A stretch of 64,000 bases of DNA from Rhodobacter sp. 24-YEA-8 (GTDB taxonomy: Bacteria > Pseudomonadota > Alphaproteobacteria > Rhodobacterales > Rhodobacteraceae), in NCBI RefSeq assembly GCF_900105075.1, contig NZ_FNSK01000003.1, positions 11,001-75,000 of the forward strand, written 5' to 3'. The position numbers were made by a program, and so were the translations under genes. Under the pieces are notes generated by a model. The model ran no database searches. It saw only the letters and a program-made list of their open reading frames with translations, and was not told where the DNA came from. This document shows positions 1-9,982 of this stretch, piece by piece. The stretch's first letter is position 1. Each line of letters opens with the position of its first letter.

Positions 1-30
1 GGCCGTCTTTGCGGAAGCGTAGCACGTAGA

Positions 31-3000
31 ATGAATGAAATGGAATTAGAAGTGGACGTGAAAGCGGGACGCTCAGGGATCAAGGATAACCGCAGCAGGG
101 GGGCTGTTCGGGACTTCATCATTGAACGCGCAGTTCCGGCTAGTCGACTGTCTGTTGTTTCTGCCTATTTCACGACCTTCGCCTATGATCGTCTACGCGA
201 AACGCTTGATAGCGTTGGACACATGCGTTTCTTGTTTGGTGAGCCTAGGTTCTTGAAAGACGCCGACAATGCAGATCTTATTCCTCCAGCTTTTTCGTTC
301 GATGAGTCCGGACTACGCTTGAACGAACAAATCCGCCAGCGATCGGCCGCTCTACGATGCGCCCGTTGGATCAAAGATCGCGTCGAAATACGGTCGGTAA
401 AACGCTCGGGTTTGCTGCATGGTAAGCTCATTCATGTTGACGATGGTCGACGTCCGCATGCGCTGCTTGGTAGTTCAAACTTCACGATCAACGGGCTTGG
501 GCTGGGTGACTCGCCAAACATCGAACTCAACTTGATTGTCGACAGTGATCGTGACCGAGAGGATCTCCTCGCTTGGTTTGACGAGCTATGGAACGACACC
601 GTACTTACCGAAGACGTGCGAGAGGAAGTACTTCGCGCCCTCCAGGCCAGCTACGCTCACGCGACTCCAGAGTTTGTATACTTCAAGACTCTGCTCCACG
701 TTTTCGGCGACTACATTAGCGACCAGGCGGCTGAAGACGCACTGATTCAGCAAACTGCGTTCGAGCAAACTGCAATTTGGCGCAACTTGTTCGACTTCCA
801 GCGCGATGGTTTGCGCGCGGTGCTCGGAAAAATCGAAAAGCATGGCGGGTGTATCCTTGCTGACAGCGTGGGCTTAGGCAAGACGTTCACCGCGCTGGCG
901 GTCATCAAGTGGTTCGAGAAGCGCAACAAGAACGTGCTTGTGCTTTGCCCAAAAAAACTTCGTGAGAACTGGACTGACTACCTCGCAGTCAATAACAGCG
1001 AGATGAACCCGCTTCGGGAAGACAGATTCGGCTATACTGTTCTGTCTCATACCGATCTTTCGCGTGAGAAGGGCAAGGTCGGTGATATTGATCTCTCGCG
1101 TATCGAATGGGGCAACTACGATCTGGTCGTCATTGACGAATCTCACAACTTCCGAAGCGCAGCCCGGAACAAGACGGTCGGTGGGCGACGCAGCCGATAT
1201 GAACGGCTGATGGACGAGGTGGTTAAGGCAGGGATCTCGACAAAGGTTCTTCTGCTATCGGCTACCCCTGTGAACAACGATCTTAGTGATCTCAAAGCCC
1301 AACTCGACCTGATCTCCGCCGACAAAATCGACGGATTCAAAGAACTCGGCGTCCCGAACCTTGGCGCGCTGATCGGTGGCGCAAGACGTCGCTTTGCCGA
1401 CTGGGCGAAGAGCGGCAGCCGAGATGCCGGAGAACTGCTAAACAAACTGCCACCAGCTCTGTTCGGCCTGCTCGACGGCGTGACCATTGCGCGTTCGCGA
1501 AAGCACGTCGAACGCCACTACGCTGGGTCCATGGAAAAGATTGGTGGGTTTCCAAGGCGCACGGCACCGGAATCTATTTTCGCCAACATTGATATTCTGG
1601 GCGGCTTTCCGGCCTTTGAGGAGGTGGATTCCGCAATCAGTAAACTGGAGCTTGCACTCTACGGTCCACTGACATTCGTGCTGCCCGAGTTTCGCTCCTT
1701 CTATGATAAGGGGGGGAATTTTGACCAGGCCAATCGCGAAAAGTACCTAATTGCGATGATGAAGGTCGGTTTCCTGAAGCGGCTGGAAAGCTCAGTAAGC
1801 TCATTCCGTCTGACTATGGATCGAATGATCGCTCGCATTGATCAGCGGCTCAGGGATATTGAGGTCTTCGATACGACCGCAGCCTTTGACACGCCCGTCC
1901 CTGACGAGACTGAACTGGACGATGAATTGGAAGAAGCTTTCGAGGTCGGCGGCGCTTTGAAGTACAAGCTTTCGCACATTGATCGATCGGCGTGGAAGTC
2001 GGCGCTAACACGTGATCGTGACCGCATTATCGCGCTGACCACAGAGGCGCGAAATGTGTCGCCAGATCGCGACGCGAAGTTGTCACGGCTCAAGGAAATC
2101 ATTCGGACTAAGGCGCATGAGCCCACGATAAACCAAGATGGTGAAAGAAACCGAAAGATCATCCTCTTCACCGCGTTCACTGATACAGCCCGCTATCTGT
2201 ATGAGGAATTACTCCCCGTCGCCCGCGAATGCGGGCTACACGCAGCCTTGGTGACGGGCGATGAATGTAAGGCGACCTTCGGTCGAGCACGATTTCAGGA
2301 TGCGTTAGTTAATTTTGCACCGCGTGCCAAACGCCGTTCCGCGATGCGCGGTGCCGAGGCCAACGGTGAAATTGATTTGCTGATCGCAACTGATTGCATT
2401 TCCGAAGGCCAGAATCTCCAGGATGCTGATCTGCTGGTGAATGTGGACATTCACTGGAATCCAGTCCGCCTCATCCAACGCTTTGGACGGATCGACCGTA
2501 TTGGTAGTCGCAACACCACGATACAGATGGTCAACTTTTGGCCGACCGAGGACTTGAACAAATACTTGCACCTCAAAGATCGCGTTGAGTCCCGCATGGC
2601 ATTGGTTGATCTCTCGGCCACGGGCGACGACGATTTGCTCAACGCTCGCACCGGTGCCGATTTCGACGCGCGCTGGCGCGACGATCAACTCTTGCGACTG
2701 AAAGACGAGGTCTTTGACCTAGAGGAAACCGGAGGCGGCGTGACGCTGTCCGATTTCGCACTCGACGATTTTCGCGCAGACCTTCTCGGTTTTGCTCGCA
2801 CTAACGAGCAGGTATTACGCGATGCGCCGCTCGGACTACACGCGGTCGTTCCGAACGTATTCGAGGGAGGTTCCCTGGAGCCGGGCGTCATCTTCTGTCT
2901 TCGTCGCCGTCCACCTGATCCGAACCCGGAACAGGCGAAAATCAACCCTCTTGATCCCCACTATCTGGTCTATGTGAAGGACGACGGGACGGTTCGTTTA

Positions 3001-3297
3001 GGCTTTGGTCAACCCAAGCCAATCTTGGACGCCTTTCGTGCGCTGTGCTTGGGTCGAGGGGAGCCGTTCGAGGCGCTCTGCAATGCTTTTGACGACGAGA
3101 CAGACCACGGTGAGAAGATGGATCGTTACGATGAGTTGATACGTGCTGCGGTTACTTCGATCGGAGAGACTTCAGCTGCCCGTACCTTGACTGCACTGAC
3201 AGGCTCTCGCGGAGCCCGTGTGCCTGACGGAATTGCACAGGCGCGGGTCAGCCTGGACTACGATCTCATTACTTGGCTCATCATCAGGCCGACTTGA
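31..3297 (+). CDS. PLD-domain SNF2-type helicase, helicase subunit of an Hma-like defence cassette
   Basis: Predicted DNA translocase/helicase with an N-terminal phospholipase-D-like nuclease-type domain. Residues 1-210 carry one HxKx4D (HKD) motif starting at H130 (HGKLIHVD) followed by the usual GSSNFT segment. The SNF2 motor follows: Walker A-like SVGLGKT near 279-285, DESH box near 369-372, LLLSATPVNN near 409, and the C-terminal helicase lobe with SEGQNLQ and QRFGRIDRIGS near 790-825. A single HKD usually implies an active dimer. It is the first gene of a tight operon with a DNA methylase and an ATPase; the next gene starts 7 bases after its stop. This set is known as Hma (helicase-methylase-ATPase). 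The frame stays open to the window edge and no clear ribosome site precedes the ATG, so the true start may lie upstream. Domain calls are firm; the defence role is inferred from family context. Confidence 0.85.
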   Translation: MNEMELEVDVKAGRSGIKDNRSRGAVRDFIIERAVPASRLSVVSAYFTTFAYDRLRETLDSVGHMRFLFGEPRFLKDADNADLIPPAFSFDESGLRLNEQIRQRSAALRCARWIKDRVEIRSVKRSGLLHGKLIHVDDGRRPHALLGSSNFTINGLGLGDSPNIELNLIVDSDRDREDLLAWFDELWNDTVLTEDVREEVLRALQASYAHATPEFVYFKTLLHVFGDYISDQAAEDALIQQTAFEQTAIWRNLFDFQRDGLRAVLGKIEKHGGCILADSVGLGKTFTALAVIKWFEKRNKNVLVLCPKKLRENWTDYLAVNNSEMNPLREDRFGYTVLSHTDLSREKGKVGDIDLSRIEWGNYDLVVIDESHNFRSAARNKTVGGRRSRYERLMDEVVKAGISTKVLLLSATPVNNDLSDLKAQLDLISADKIDGFKELGVPNLGALIGGARRRFADWAKSGSRDAGELLNKLPPALFGLLDGVTIARSRKHVERHYAGSMEKIGGFPRRTAPESIFANIDILGGFPAFEEVDSAISKLELALYGPLTFVLPEFRSFYDKGGNFDQANREKYLIAMMKVGFLKRLESSVSSFRLTMDRMIARIDQRLRDIEVFDTTAAFDTPVPDETELDDELEEAFEVGGALKYKLSHIDRSAWKSALTRDRDRIIALTTEARNVSPDRDAKLSRLKEIIRTKAHEPTINQDGERNRKIILFTAFTDTARYLYEELLPVARECGLHAALVTGDECKATFGRARFQDALVNFAPRAKRRSAMRGAEANGEIDLLIATDCISEGQNLQDADLLVNVDIHWNPVRLIQRFGRIDRIGSRNTTIQMVNFWPTEDLNKYLHLKDRVESRMALVDLSATGDDDLLNARTGADFDARWRDDQLLRLKDEVFDLEETGGGVTLSDFALDDFRADLLGFARTNEQVLRDAPLGLHAVVPNVFEGGSLEPGVIFCLRRRPPDPNPEQAKINPLDPHYLVYVKDDGTVRLGFGQPKPILDAFRALCLGRGEPFEALCNAFDDETDHGEKMDRYDELIRAAVTSIGETSAARTLTALTGSRGARVPDGIAQARVSLDYDLITWLIIRPT

Positions 3298-3304
3298 GGG
3301 AAGA

Positions 3305-6300
3305 ATGAGTCACTCAGCAGAACGTCTCTCTCAGATCCGAGACGCAGTTTCAGGGCTAGCCGACGTCGATCTCGCTGGAGCAGGTCGGCAACTGCTTGAT
3401 GTCATGGGCTACCGCAGCCCGAAGACATTGGACGCGCCGAGCGCACCTGCTCATTTTCTCGACGCACTCGGCTTGGATGCAACGCGTATCGACACGCATC
3501 GATGGCGCGCGGTGCACTTTCTTTTTCAGCTCACCGGTGATGAATTTCCGGCTCTTTCGCGAGGCGCGGATCCTGAAACCGGAGAGAGTTTCCAGCGCGG
3601 AGCCATCGACTCATTTGTTTTTATCGCGATCGATCTGAATGATGGAAACTGGTCGCGCAGGCAGCTTGTGGCGATCGTACGGGAGCTTAATCGTGGGTTC
3701 GCCATGCCTGCGATCGTATTGTTGCGCCACAACAGGCGTGCGACGCTGACCGTCATCGACCGCAGAGCTAACCGGCGCGATCCCTCGCGTGACGTCGTCG
3801 GCGGGCGGATCAGTCTGGTCAAGGACATCAGCCTTGCCCGACCTCATCGGGCTCATGTGGAAATCCTAGCCGACCTGTCATTCCCTGCACTCGCCCGGCG
3901 CAAGGCTCCCTCGGATTTCCGCGCGCTCTACGACCTCTGGCTAGAGGCGCTCTCGGCGACCGAACTCAACAAGCGTTTCTACGAGGAATTGGCCAACTGG
4001 TTCGCTTGGGCGAGCACGAGCGCGCCGGTCGCCTTCCCGAAGGGACAGGGCAATGGTGAGGGTGCTAAGGAAATCGCGCTGATCCGCCTGCTCACGCGCC
4101 TCATGTTCGTCTGGTTCATCAAGGAAAAGGGTCTGGTTCCCGAGGCGCTTTTCGATGGGCCCGTGCTCGCGAAGCTCCTGAAGGAGCCGCCTGCGGCATC
4201 TCCCGGAGGCCACGGCTACTATCCTGCCGTCCTCCAGAACCTGTTCTTTGCCACTCTCAACACCGAAATGTCTGATCGGCGCTGGCGGCACGATGAGGGT
4301 GGGCAGTCGAAGGACTATCTAGGCCACCACGTCTATCGTCACGCGGCACTGTTCGCCGATCCTAACTGTGCGTTGGAAGCCTTCGCCGATGTGCCGTTCC
4401 TCAACGGCGGCCTCTTCGAATGCCTAGACACTGAGATTGCCAGTGATGATCCGCGCGCCGGGAATGGCGAGCGGGAACGCGGGCGGCTGATCCTCCGCAT
4501 CGATGGCTTTTCCGACCAGACCGACAAGCAGCCGCGACTGCCGAACGCCCTCTTCTTCGGCGGCGCGAAAGGGATCGATCTTTCTGGCTGGTTCGAGAAG
4601 GCCAAGGCGCCGCGCGATGTCCCGGGCCTGATCGACCTTTTCGAGCGCTACAAGTTCACCGTCGAAGAAAATACGCCTTTGGAGGAGGAGGCTGCACTCG
4701 ATCCCGAACTGCTGGGCAAGGTGTTCGAGAACCTACTCGCTTCCTACAACGAAGATACCGCGACAACCGCGCGAAGTAAGTCGGGGAGTTTTTACACCCC
4801 GCGAGAGGTGGTCGATTTCATGGTGGACGAGGCGCTCGTCGCCTGGCTTTTGCCGAATCTCCCGAGTGAACTTGACCTGAACGGCGGCAAACCGCGCCAG
4901 CGGGGGTTCGATCTTGCCACTGCCCCAAGTGAACTGGATCTGGAAAGCCCTCCCTCTGCGCAATCCGCAGCGACTGGGGGCAAAGATGAGCAGCGTCTGC
5001 GCCACCTTCTCAGCTTTGCAAGTCGTGAGCACGAATTCAGCCCGGCCCAGGTGGATGCACTGATCGCCGCCATCGAAAGCTGCAAGGCCATCGACCCAGC
5101 CGTTGGATCGGGTGCCTTCCCTCTCGGTCTGCTGCAAAAGCTGGTGCACATGCTCGACGTGCTGGATCCGGGCGGGCAGAAGTGGCGGGCACGCAACCGG
5201 CTCTACTATGAGCGGCGACTCGCAGACGCCGACGCTATCCCAGCCGTCAATGAACGCGCGGCCGAGTTCGAGAAGGCCGAGGAGGCGCTGGCAGAGTTCG
5301 ATGCCAAGTTCGAAAGCGGTCATGAAAAGGACTACACCCGCAAGCTGTTCCTGATCGAACGATGCCTGCATGGCGTGGACATTCAGCCGATCGCCGTGCA
5401 GATTGCCAAGCTGCGCTGCTTCATCAGCCTTGCAGTCGAACAGAAAGAAGACCCCACGCGCCCCAATCGGGGGATCACACCGCTGCCCAACCTTGAAGCT
5501 AAGTTTGTCGCCGCCAATACACTGACGCCGCTACATCGCAGCGGTCAGACGGGGCTGGTCAGCCAAGATTTGCTCAAGAAACAGCGGGCGCTGCGCGAGG
5601 CCAACCGTGCCTTCTTTGCCGCCGCCAATGGTGCGGCCAAACGGCGGGAACAGCGCAGGATCAAGCAGCTGCGCGCAGAAATCGCCGAAGAGGTGACGCG
5701 CGACCATGCCTTTGTCAGCGAGGACGCACGGAAACTTGCGGCATGGGATCCCTTCGATCCCAACGCGTTCGCGCCCTTCTTTGACGGCGAATGGATGTTC
5801 GGGCTGGATGCTTCGGTCAACGAGGGCTGGTTCGACATCGCCTTCGCCAATCCGCCTTACATCCGGCAGGAAAAGATTGAGAGCTTCCGCGTGAACGACA
5901 AGCCGGTCATCGCAAAGGCCCAGCTCAAGGCGGACTACAAGACCTTCGTCGGCACGGCCGACATCTATGTATATTTCTATGAGCGGGCGCTGCGGTTGCT
6001 GAAACCATCCGGTGCGCTTGCCTTCATCACCTCGAACAAGTGGTATCGGGCCGGCTATGGCAAGGGTCTGCGCGAGTGGCTCAGTACCAACGCACGCATC
6101 CTGAAGATCATCGACTTCGGCGACGCCCCCGTTTTCGAGGCGATTGCCTATCCCACCATCCTTGTTGGCACACGCAAAACATCGCCTGGCAAGCCTGGAC
6201 CGAGCGAGACCATCCAGTCGCTTAACTGGGTTCCAGTTGATGGGGAGGATCCGAATGATTCGGTCCGCCGTTTCCCCGAACGCTTCGCCGCCGAGGCTTT

Positions 6301-7339
6301 CGCAATGCCGCAGGCCGAGCTGTCGGCGGGCGGCTGGCATTTAGAGCCGCAAGCCGAGCGCAACTTGGTCGCGCGGCTATGCGCAGCGGGAACACCGCTG
6401 GGGGAGTGGTGCAAAGGGCGTTTCTACTATGGCATTAAGACCGGCCTAAACGACGCCTTCGTGATCGACGGCGCCAAGCGTGCAGAACTGATCGCCGCCG
6501 ATCCAAAAAGCGAGGAGATCATCAAGCCCTTCTTGCGTGGGCGCGATGTAAAGCGCTGGAAAGCGGAACCGGCGGATAAGTGGCTAATCTTCACGCGACA
6601 TGGCATCAACATCGACCACTTTTCGGCCATCAAGGCCCATTTGGAGATGTTTCGCACCCAACTCGAGCCGAAGCCACGCAATTGGAACGATAAGCGCGAC
6701 GGCGCTTGGAAAGGGCGCAAATCCGGACCCTATAAGTGGTATGAGATACAGGACAGCATTTCGTATTGGCGAGAGTTCGAGACAACTAAGATCCTATACC
6801 CTGATATATTTGAGCGGCCCTCGTTCGTTTGGGATGAGGTCGGCTATTTTGCTGGAAATACGACGTATTTCATTCCTACTGAGGCGAAATGGCTCACCGT
6901 GTATCTGAATAGCTCAGTATTTCATTGGTTTTATAGTCGGATCTCAAACAGTATCAGGGGCGGCTATCTCCGAGCATTTTCCGATGTCATGAAGAAGGTC
7001 CCTGTGCCTAAAGTAGCTGAAAACAACATGGCCACCATGAATTTGATCGCTGACGCCCTTCACGCCATGCTTGAACAAAACATCCGCCTCGAAGCCCTGA
7101 TCAACGCCTTTGTCTATGAACTTTTCTTCGCCGATGAACTGCACGCACAAAATCTGCACCCCTTTGCCGTCGCACGGGAGGCTGGGTTGATGAAACTGGA
7201 AGGGTTGAAAGGCGAAGCGCTTGCGCACGCCGCCAACAGCTGGTCTCGCTGCCTCGCCGACCCTGCGCACCCGCTTTATGCCACGCTCTTTGACCTGCAG
7301 TCGATCGACGCGGTTAGGATCATCGAGGGGCGTACCTGA
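3305..7339 (+). CDS. Eco57I-type N6-adenine DNA methyltransferase, methylase subunit of the Hma-like cassette
   Basis: Large (1344 aa) gamma-type adenine methylase. Features seen: a GSFYTPREVVDFMV segment near residue 500, SAM-binding motif I DPAVGSGAF near 597 and catalytic motif IV NPPY at about 849-852. The 250-residue gap between motifs I and IV and the long C-terminal part, which probably holds target recognition, resemble type IIG enzymes. I see no obvious PD-(D/E)xK nuclease signature in the 480-residue N-terminus, so whether it cuts DNA is open. The start at 3305 is chosen because GAGGGAAG lies just upstream and it follows the helicase stop by 7 bases. The C-terminal third (about 6740-7020) is visibly AT-richer than the rest. 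In an Hma-type cassette it could mark self DNA, or act on invading DNA together with the helicase and ATPase. Confidence 0.85.
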   Translation: MSHSAERLSQIRDAVSGLADVDLAGAGRQLLDVMGYRSPKTLDAPSAPAHFLDALGLDATRIDTHRWRAVHFLFQLTGDEFPALSRGADPETGESFQRGAIDSFVFIAIDLNDGNWSRRQLVAIVRELNRGFAMPAIVLLRHNRRATLTVIDRRANRRDPSRDVVGGRISLVKDISLARPHRAHVEILADLSFPALARRKAPSDFRALYDLWLEALSATELNKRFYEELANWFAWASTSAPVAFPKGQGNGEGAKEIALIRLLTRLMFVWFIKEKGLVPEALFDGPVLAKLLKEPPAASPGGHGYYPAVLQNLFFATLNTEMSDRRWRHDEGGQSKDYLGHHVYRHAALFADPNCALEAFADVPFLNGGLFECLDTEIASDDPRAGNGERERGRLILRIDGFSDQTDKQPRLPNALFFGGAKGIDLSGWFEKAKAPRDVPGLIDLFERYKFTVEENTPLEEEAALDPELLGKVFENLLASYNEDTATTARSKSGSFYTPREVVDFMVDEALVAWLLPNLPSELDLNGGKPRQRGFDLATAPSELDLESPPSAQSAATGGKDEQRLRHLLSFASREHEFSPAQVDALIAAIESCKAIDPAVGSGAFPLGLLQKLVHMLDVLDPGGQKWRARNRLYYERRLADADAIPAVNERAAEFEKAEEALAEFDAKFESGHEKDYTRKLFLIERCLHGVDIQPIAVQIAKLRCFISLAVEQKEDPTRPNRGITPLPNLEAKFVAANTLTPLHRSGQTGLVSQDLLKKQRALREANRAFFAAANGAAKRREQRRIKQLRAEIAEEVTRDHAFVSEDARKLAAWDPFDPNAFAPFFDGEWMFGLDASVNEGWFDIAFANPPYIRQEKIESFRVNDKPVIAKAQLKADYKTFVGTADIYVYFYERALRLLKPSGALAFITSNKWYRAGYGKGLREWLSTNARILKIIDFGDAPVFEAIAYPTILVGTRKTSPGKPGPSETIQSLNWVPVDGEDPNDSVRRFPERFAAEAFAMPQAELSAGGWHLEPQAERNLVARLCAAGTPLGEWCKGRFYYGIKTGLNDAFVIDGAKRAELIAADPKSEEIIKPFLRGRDVKRWKAEPADKWLIFTRHGINIDHFSAIKAHLEMFRTQLEPKPRNWNDKRDGAWKGRKSGPYKWYEIQDSISYWREFETTKILYPDIFERPSFVWDEVGYFAGNTTYFIPTEAKWLTVYLNSSVFHWFYSRISNSIRGGYLRAFSDVMKKVPVPKVAENNMATMNLIADALHAMLEQNIRLEALINAFVYELFFADELHAQNLHPFAVAREAGLMKLEGLKGEALAHAANSWSRCLADPAHPLYATLFDLQSIDAVRIIEGRT

Positions 7340-7340
7340 G

Positions 7341-8855
7341 ATGACAGTAGCAGCCGGGGAAGTGGCAGCAGCCGGTGCGCCGCTGCTCCCACCGCTCAGG
7401 ATCGAAACCATCGCACTGCGGTCTTATCGCGCGTTTAGCGCCGAGCAGGAGATTTCGGTCGCCGGCCGGAATCTTATCGTTTACGGCGAAAACGGCGCTG
7501 GCAAATCCTCGATCTACAAGGCGCTGCGCGACCTGTTTGCGCGGCGGCCCAATCGCAACGCGCTCATGACCAACGCGCATGTCCATCCGCTAGATCCATC
7601 CCTTACCCCCCGCATCACCGTCACTTTCAACGACGGGAATGCGGCGCTGGAATGGACCGAAGCGCGCCACCCCGGCCTGCCGACGGCCGACCCGCGTGTG
7701 GCGATGGCGGCGCTGCGCAGCTCATTTCTCGACTATCACGCGTTGCTGGAAACTAACGCCTTTCACGGCCAACGCCGCCCAAACCTGTTCAGCCTCGCCG
7801 TCGAGACGCTGCTTGCCGACTTTGCAGACGCGACTTCGGGTGCGACCTTGGGTGAGCGTTGGGCAGGGGTCGAGCGCACAAAACCATTCAAGCACCTCCG
7901 AAGCGGCATTCATCTCCCACCGGTTCAGGCTGCTTGTGACGCCTTCAACTCAGGCTTTCAGGCGGCCCTCGACGCACTGCACCCTCACGTCAACACATTG
8001 CTGACTGATCTGGGTCACCCTGAAATGGAGCTGGAACTCTTCGAGCGGGGAACGGTCGCGTACAACAGTGCGCGCCTCAAGTCGATTCGCGGGTTCACAG
8101 GGCGCGAGTTGTTCCTTCGCCTCAAATTTCGCGGCCATTATCCCGAGCAGCCTCAGCATTTCTTGAATGAAGCGCGACTCTCTGCGCTCGCGCTGGCCTT
8201 CTACCTGGCTGGCCGCCTTGCTTGCGTGCCCTCGGCACCATCGGCCGCGCTCAAGCTGCTGGTGCTCGACGATGTGTTGGTCGGCCTTGACTATGCCAAC
8301 CGACGTCCACTGCTGGCCGTGTTGGCGAACCACTTCTCGGACTGGCAGATCGTGCTGCTTACCCACGACCGCCATTGGTTCGAGGTCGTGCGCGCGGCAA
8401 TCCCAACCGATCTTTGGACCTGTCATGAGATGTACGAAAGTGTCGCTGTGACGGGCGAGGCGACGCCTCTGATAAGATCGGTGGAGGCCGACATCGTGGT
8501 GGCCACGCTTCAGCAGGCTCGTGCCTTTATTGCCCAGAAGCATTTACCAGCCGCTGCAAACTACGCGCGATCTGCTTGCGAGCTATTGTTGCGCAAACAG
8601 TGCGAAAAGAAAGGCGTGAAGTTTCCGTATAATTCCGACCCCAAGAAGATCATGTTCGAGAGACTAAAGAAGGGCCTTGAGGATAACTTTATCGGGAATC
8701 AAGCTAAGCTCGATGCGCTGGCGGCGATCACTCCGCACCAAACCAGGATCCTTAACCCGCTGTCTCACGACCCAACGACTTCGCTAAATGAAGCCGAAGT
8801 GACGGCTGCTATTAACGCAGTTGAGGCCTTAATAGCAGCACTGCGAGCCGACTGA
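7341..8855 (+). CDS. SMC/RecF-like AAA ATPase with HEPN-like C-terminus, ATPase subunit of the Hma-like cassette
   Basis: 504 aa ABC/SMC-class ATPase. Walker A is GENGAGKSS at residues 49-57. A signature-like LNEARLSALALAFYLA near 275-290 and Walker B LLVLDDVLVGLD near 311-322 follow, as in AAA15/RecF-type ATPases. The last 120 residues are predicted helical and contain an ARSACELLLRK helix and the motif RILNPLSH (R469 to H476). The spacing fits the R-x4-6-H motif of HEPN ribonuclease folds, although the polar residue usually found after the arginine is missing. The gene begins one base after the methylase stop with GAGGGG upstream, so it is translationally linked to it. It ends the cassette; only IS elements follow. 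The ATPase assignment is firm, the HEPN suggestion is inference. Confidence 0.8.
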   Translation: MTVAAGEVAAAGAPLLPPLRIETIALRSYRAFSAEQEISVAGRNLIVYGENGAGKSSIYKALRDLFARRPNRNALMTNAHVHPLDPSLTPRITVTFNDGNAALEWTEARHPGLPTADPRVAMAALRSSFLDYHALLETNAFHGQRRPNLFSLAVETLLADFADATSGATLGERWAGVERTKPFKHLRSGIHLPPVQAACDAFNSGFQAALDALHPHVNTLLTDLGHPEMELELFERGTVAYNSARLKSIRGFTGRELFLRLKFRGHYPEQPQHFLNEARLSALALAFYLAGRLACVPSAPSAALKLLVLDDVLVGLDYANRRPLLAVLANHFSDWQIVLLTHDRHWFEVVRAAIPTDLWTCHEMYESVAVTGEATPLIRSVEADIVVATLQQARAFIAQKHLPAAANYARSACELLLRKQCEKKGVKFPYNSDPKKIMFERLKKGLEDNFIGNQAKLDALAAITPHQTRILNPLSHDPTTSLNEAEVTAAINAVEALIAALRAD

Positions 8856-9133
8856 TTGCGTTGTCCACTTGACCTGCTCTTGGTCCTTCAACTACCGTCT
8901 CCGATCGCAGCTGGATGAAAGACCAAGAGCAGCTCATCGTCGCAATGGCACCATGGCAGAGCTTCGATAATGGGCTGGGTGAACCACAGGCCCTTCAGAT
9001 AGGTTTCAACCACAGCTTCGGAGTTGTCTATCTGATCCGCCTCAAACCTCAATCCATAGATGGGTCAGCTCTATCGGCTGCAAACCCGCCGCGCGATCAT
9101 GCGTTGACAACAGGAGGGCAAGCTTGAGACTAG

Positions 9134-9982
9134 GACGTGTTGACAAAAGGGATTCCACTGATCGATGCCCTGTGATTCAAGCTCATCTCTACGTGGGAGA
9201 TGAACTTGGCACGCAACCTGATATCCGATGATGAGTGGGCCTTCTTCGAGGGGTTCATTTGTGCCGTCCGACACCCGAATGGGCGCAAGCCATCCAATCA
9301 TCGTATTGTTCTGAATGGAATTTTCTGGATAGCGCGAACAGGCGCGCCGTGGCGGGATCTGCCTGAAGAGTTCGGCAAGTGGTCCTCGGTCTATCGCCAG
9401 TTCCGGCGCTGGACTCTGGCCGGACTGTGGGAGGATATCCTGGACGCGCTGAACCACGCGGGGATTGCGCCAGACAAACTGCAGATGGTCGACAGCACCG
9501 TGATCCGTGCCCATCATCATGCGGCGGGCGCAAAAGGGGGACTCCGAAAGAGGCTTTTGGCCGTTCAAGAGGTGGGTTCTCGACCAAGATCCACCTCCGC
9601 GTCAACGGCGCTGGCCTCCCCATGAGAACCGAAATCACGCCCGGACAGGATTCAGACTACACCGGCTACGATCTGGTGATGGCTGACAATCTGCCACAGC
9701 CCGCCGTTCTTGTCGCGGACAGGGGCTATGACTCTGATAAAATTCGGGAAGACATCGAGAGCCGCAATGCTCTTCCGATGATACCGATGCGAAAGAACCG
9801 CAAGCTGCGCAAGGCGGTCGACATGACGATCTACACGCTACGCAACATGGTCGAGCGGTGCTTCAACAAGCTTAAGAACAGTCGCAGGCTGGCAACCCGC
9901 TACGACAAGACCGCAGACAGCTTCCTAGGTGTCATAGACATTGCCTGCATCAGGCTATGGATCCGCCATTTGTCAACATGAC
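9134..9982 (+). mobile_element. IS5-family (IS427-like) insertion sequence with CTAG target duplication
   Basis: An 849-bp element bounded by imperfect inverted repeats: GACGTGTTGACAAA at the left and GTCATGTTGACAAA read inward from the right. CTAG occurs directly outside both ends (9130-9133 and 9983-9986), consistent with target-site duplication. It holds a two-frame DDE transposase. It lies 278 bp after the defence cassette and 74 bp before an IS3 element. Confidence 0.85.
9200..9981 (+). CDS. IS5-family DDE transposase encoded in two frames
   Basis: DDE transposase of the IS427 type, which cuts and joins the element ends. The first frame (9200-9625) contains the DUF4096-like N-terminus (DDEWAFFEGF, GAPWRDLPEEFGKWSSVYRQF) and the first catalytic Asp (DSTVIRAHHH). 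The second frame continues from about 9530 to 9981 with the second Asp (VADRGYDSDK) and the Glu region (NMVERCFNKLKNSRRLATRYDK). The frames join at AAAAGGGGG (9532-9540), where a -1 slip would give a full-length protein of about 260 aa. Programmed frameshifting is usual in this group, so the element may be active; an inactivating indel is the alternative. Confidence 0.8.

Noticed and set aside
31..8855. A DISARM, BREX or type I restriction locus
   Set aside because: No DrmA/B, PglZ, BrxC or HsdS/HsdR-like partner is present; the three proteins fit the helicase-methylase-ATPase set better.
8888..9062. A 58-codon minus-strand open frame with protein-like composition (...VVETYLKGLWFTQPIIEALPW...) between the defence cassette and the IS5 element
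   Set aside because: No start codon with a ribosome site, a stop directly before it and no family I recognise. It may be a gene remnant but cannot be supported.
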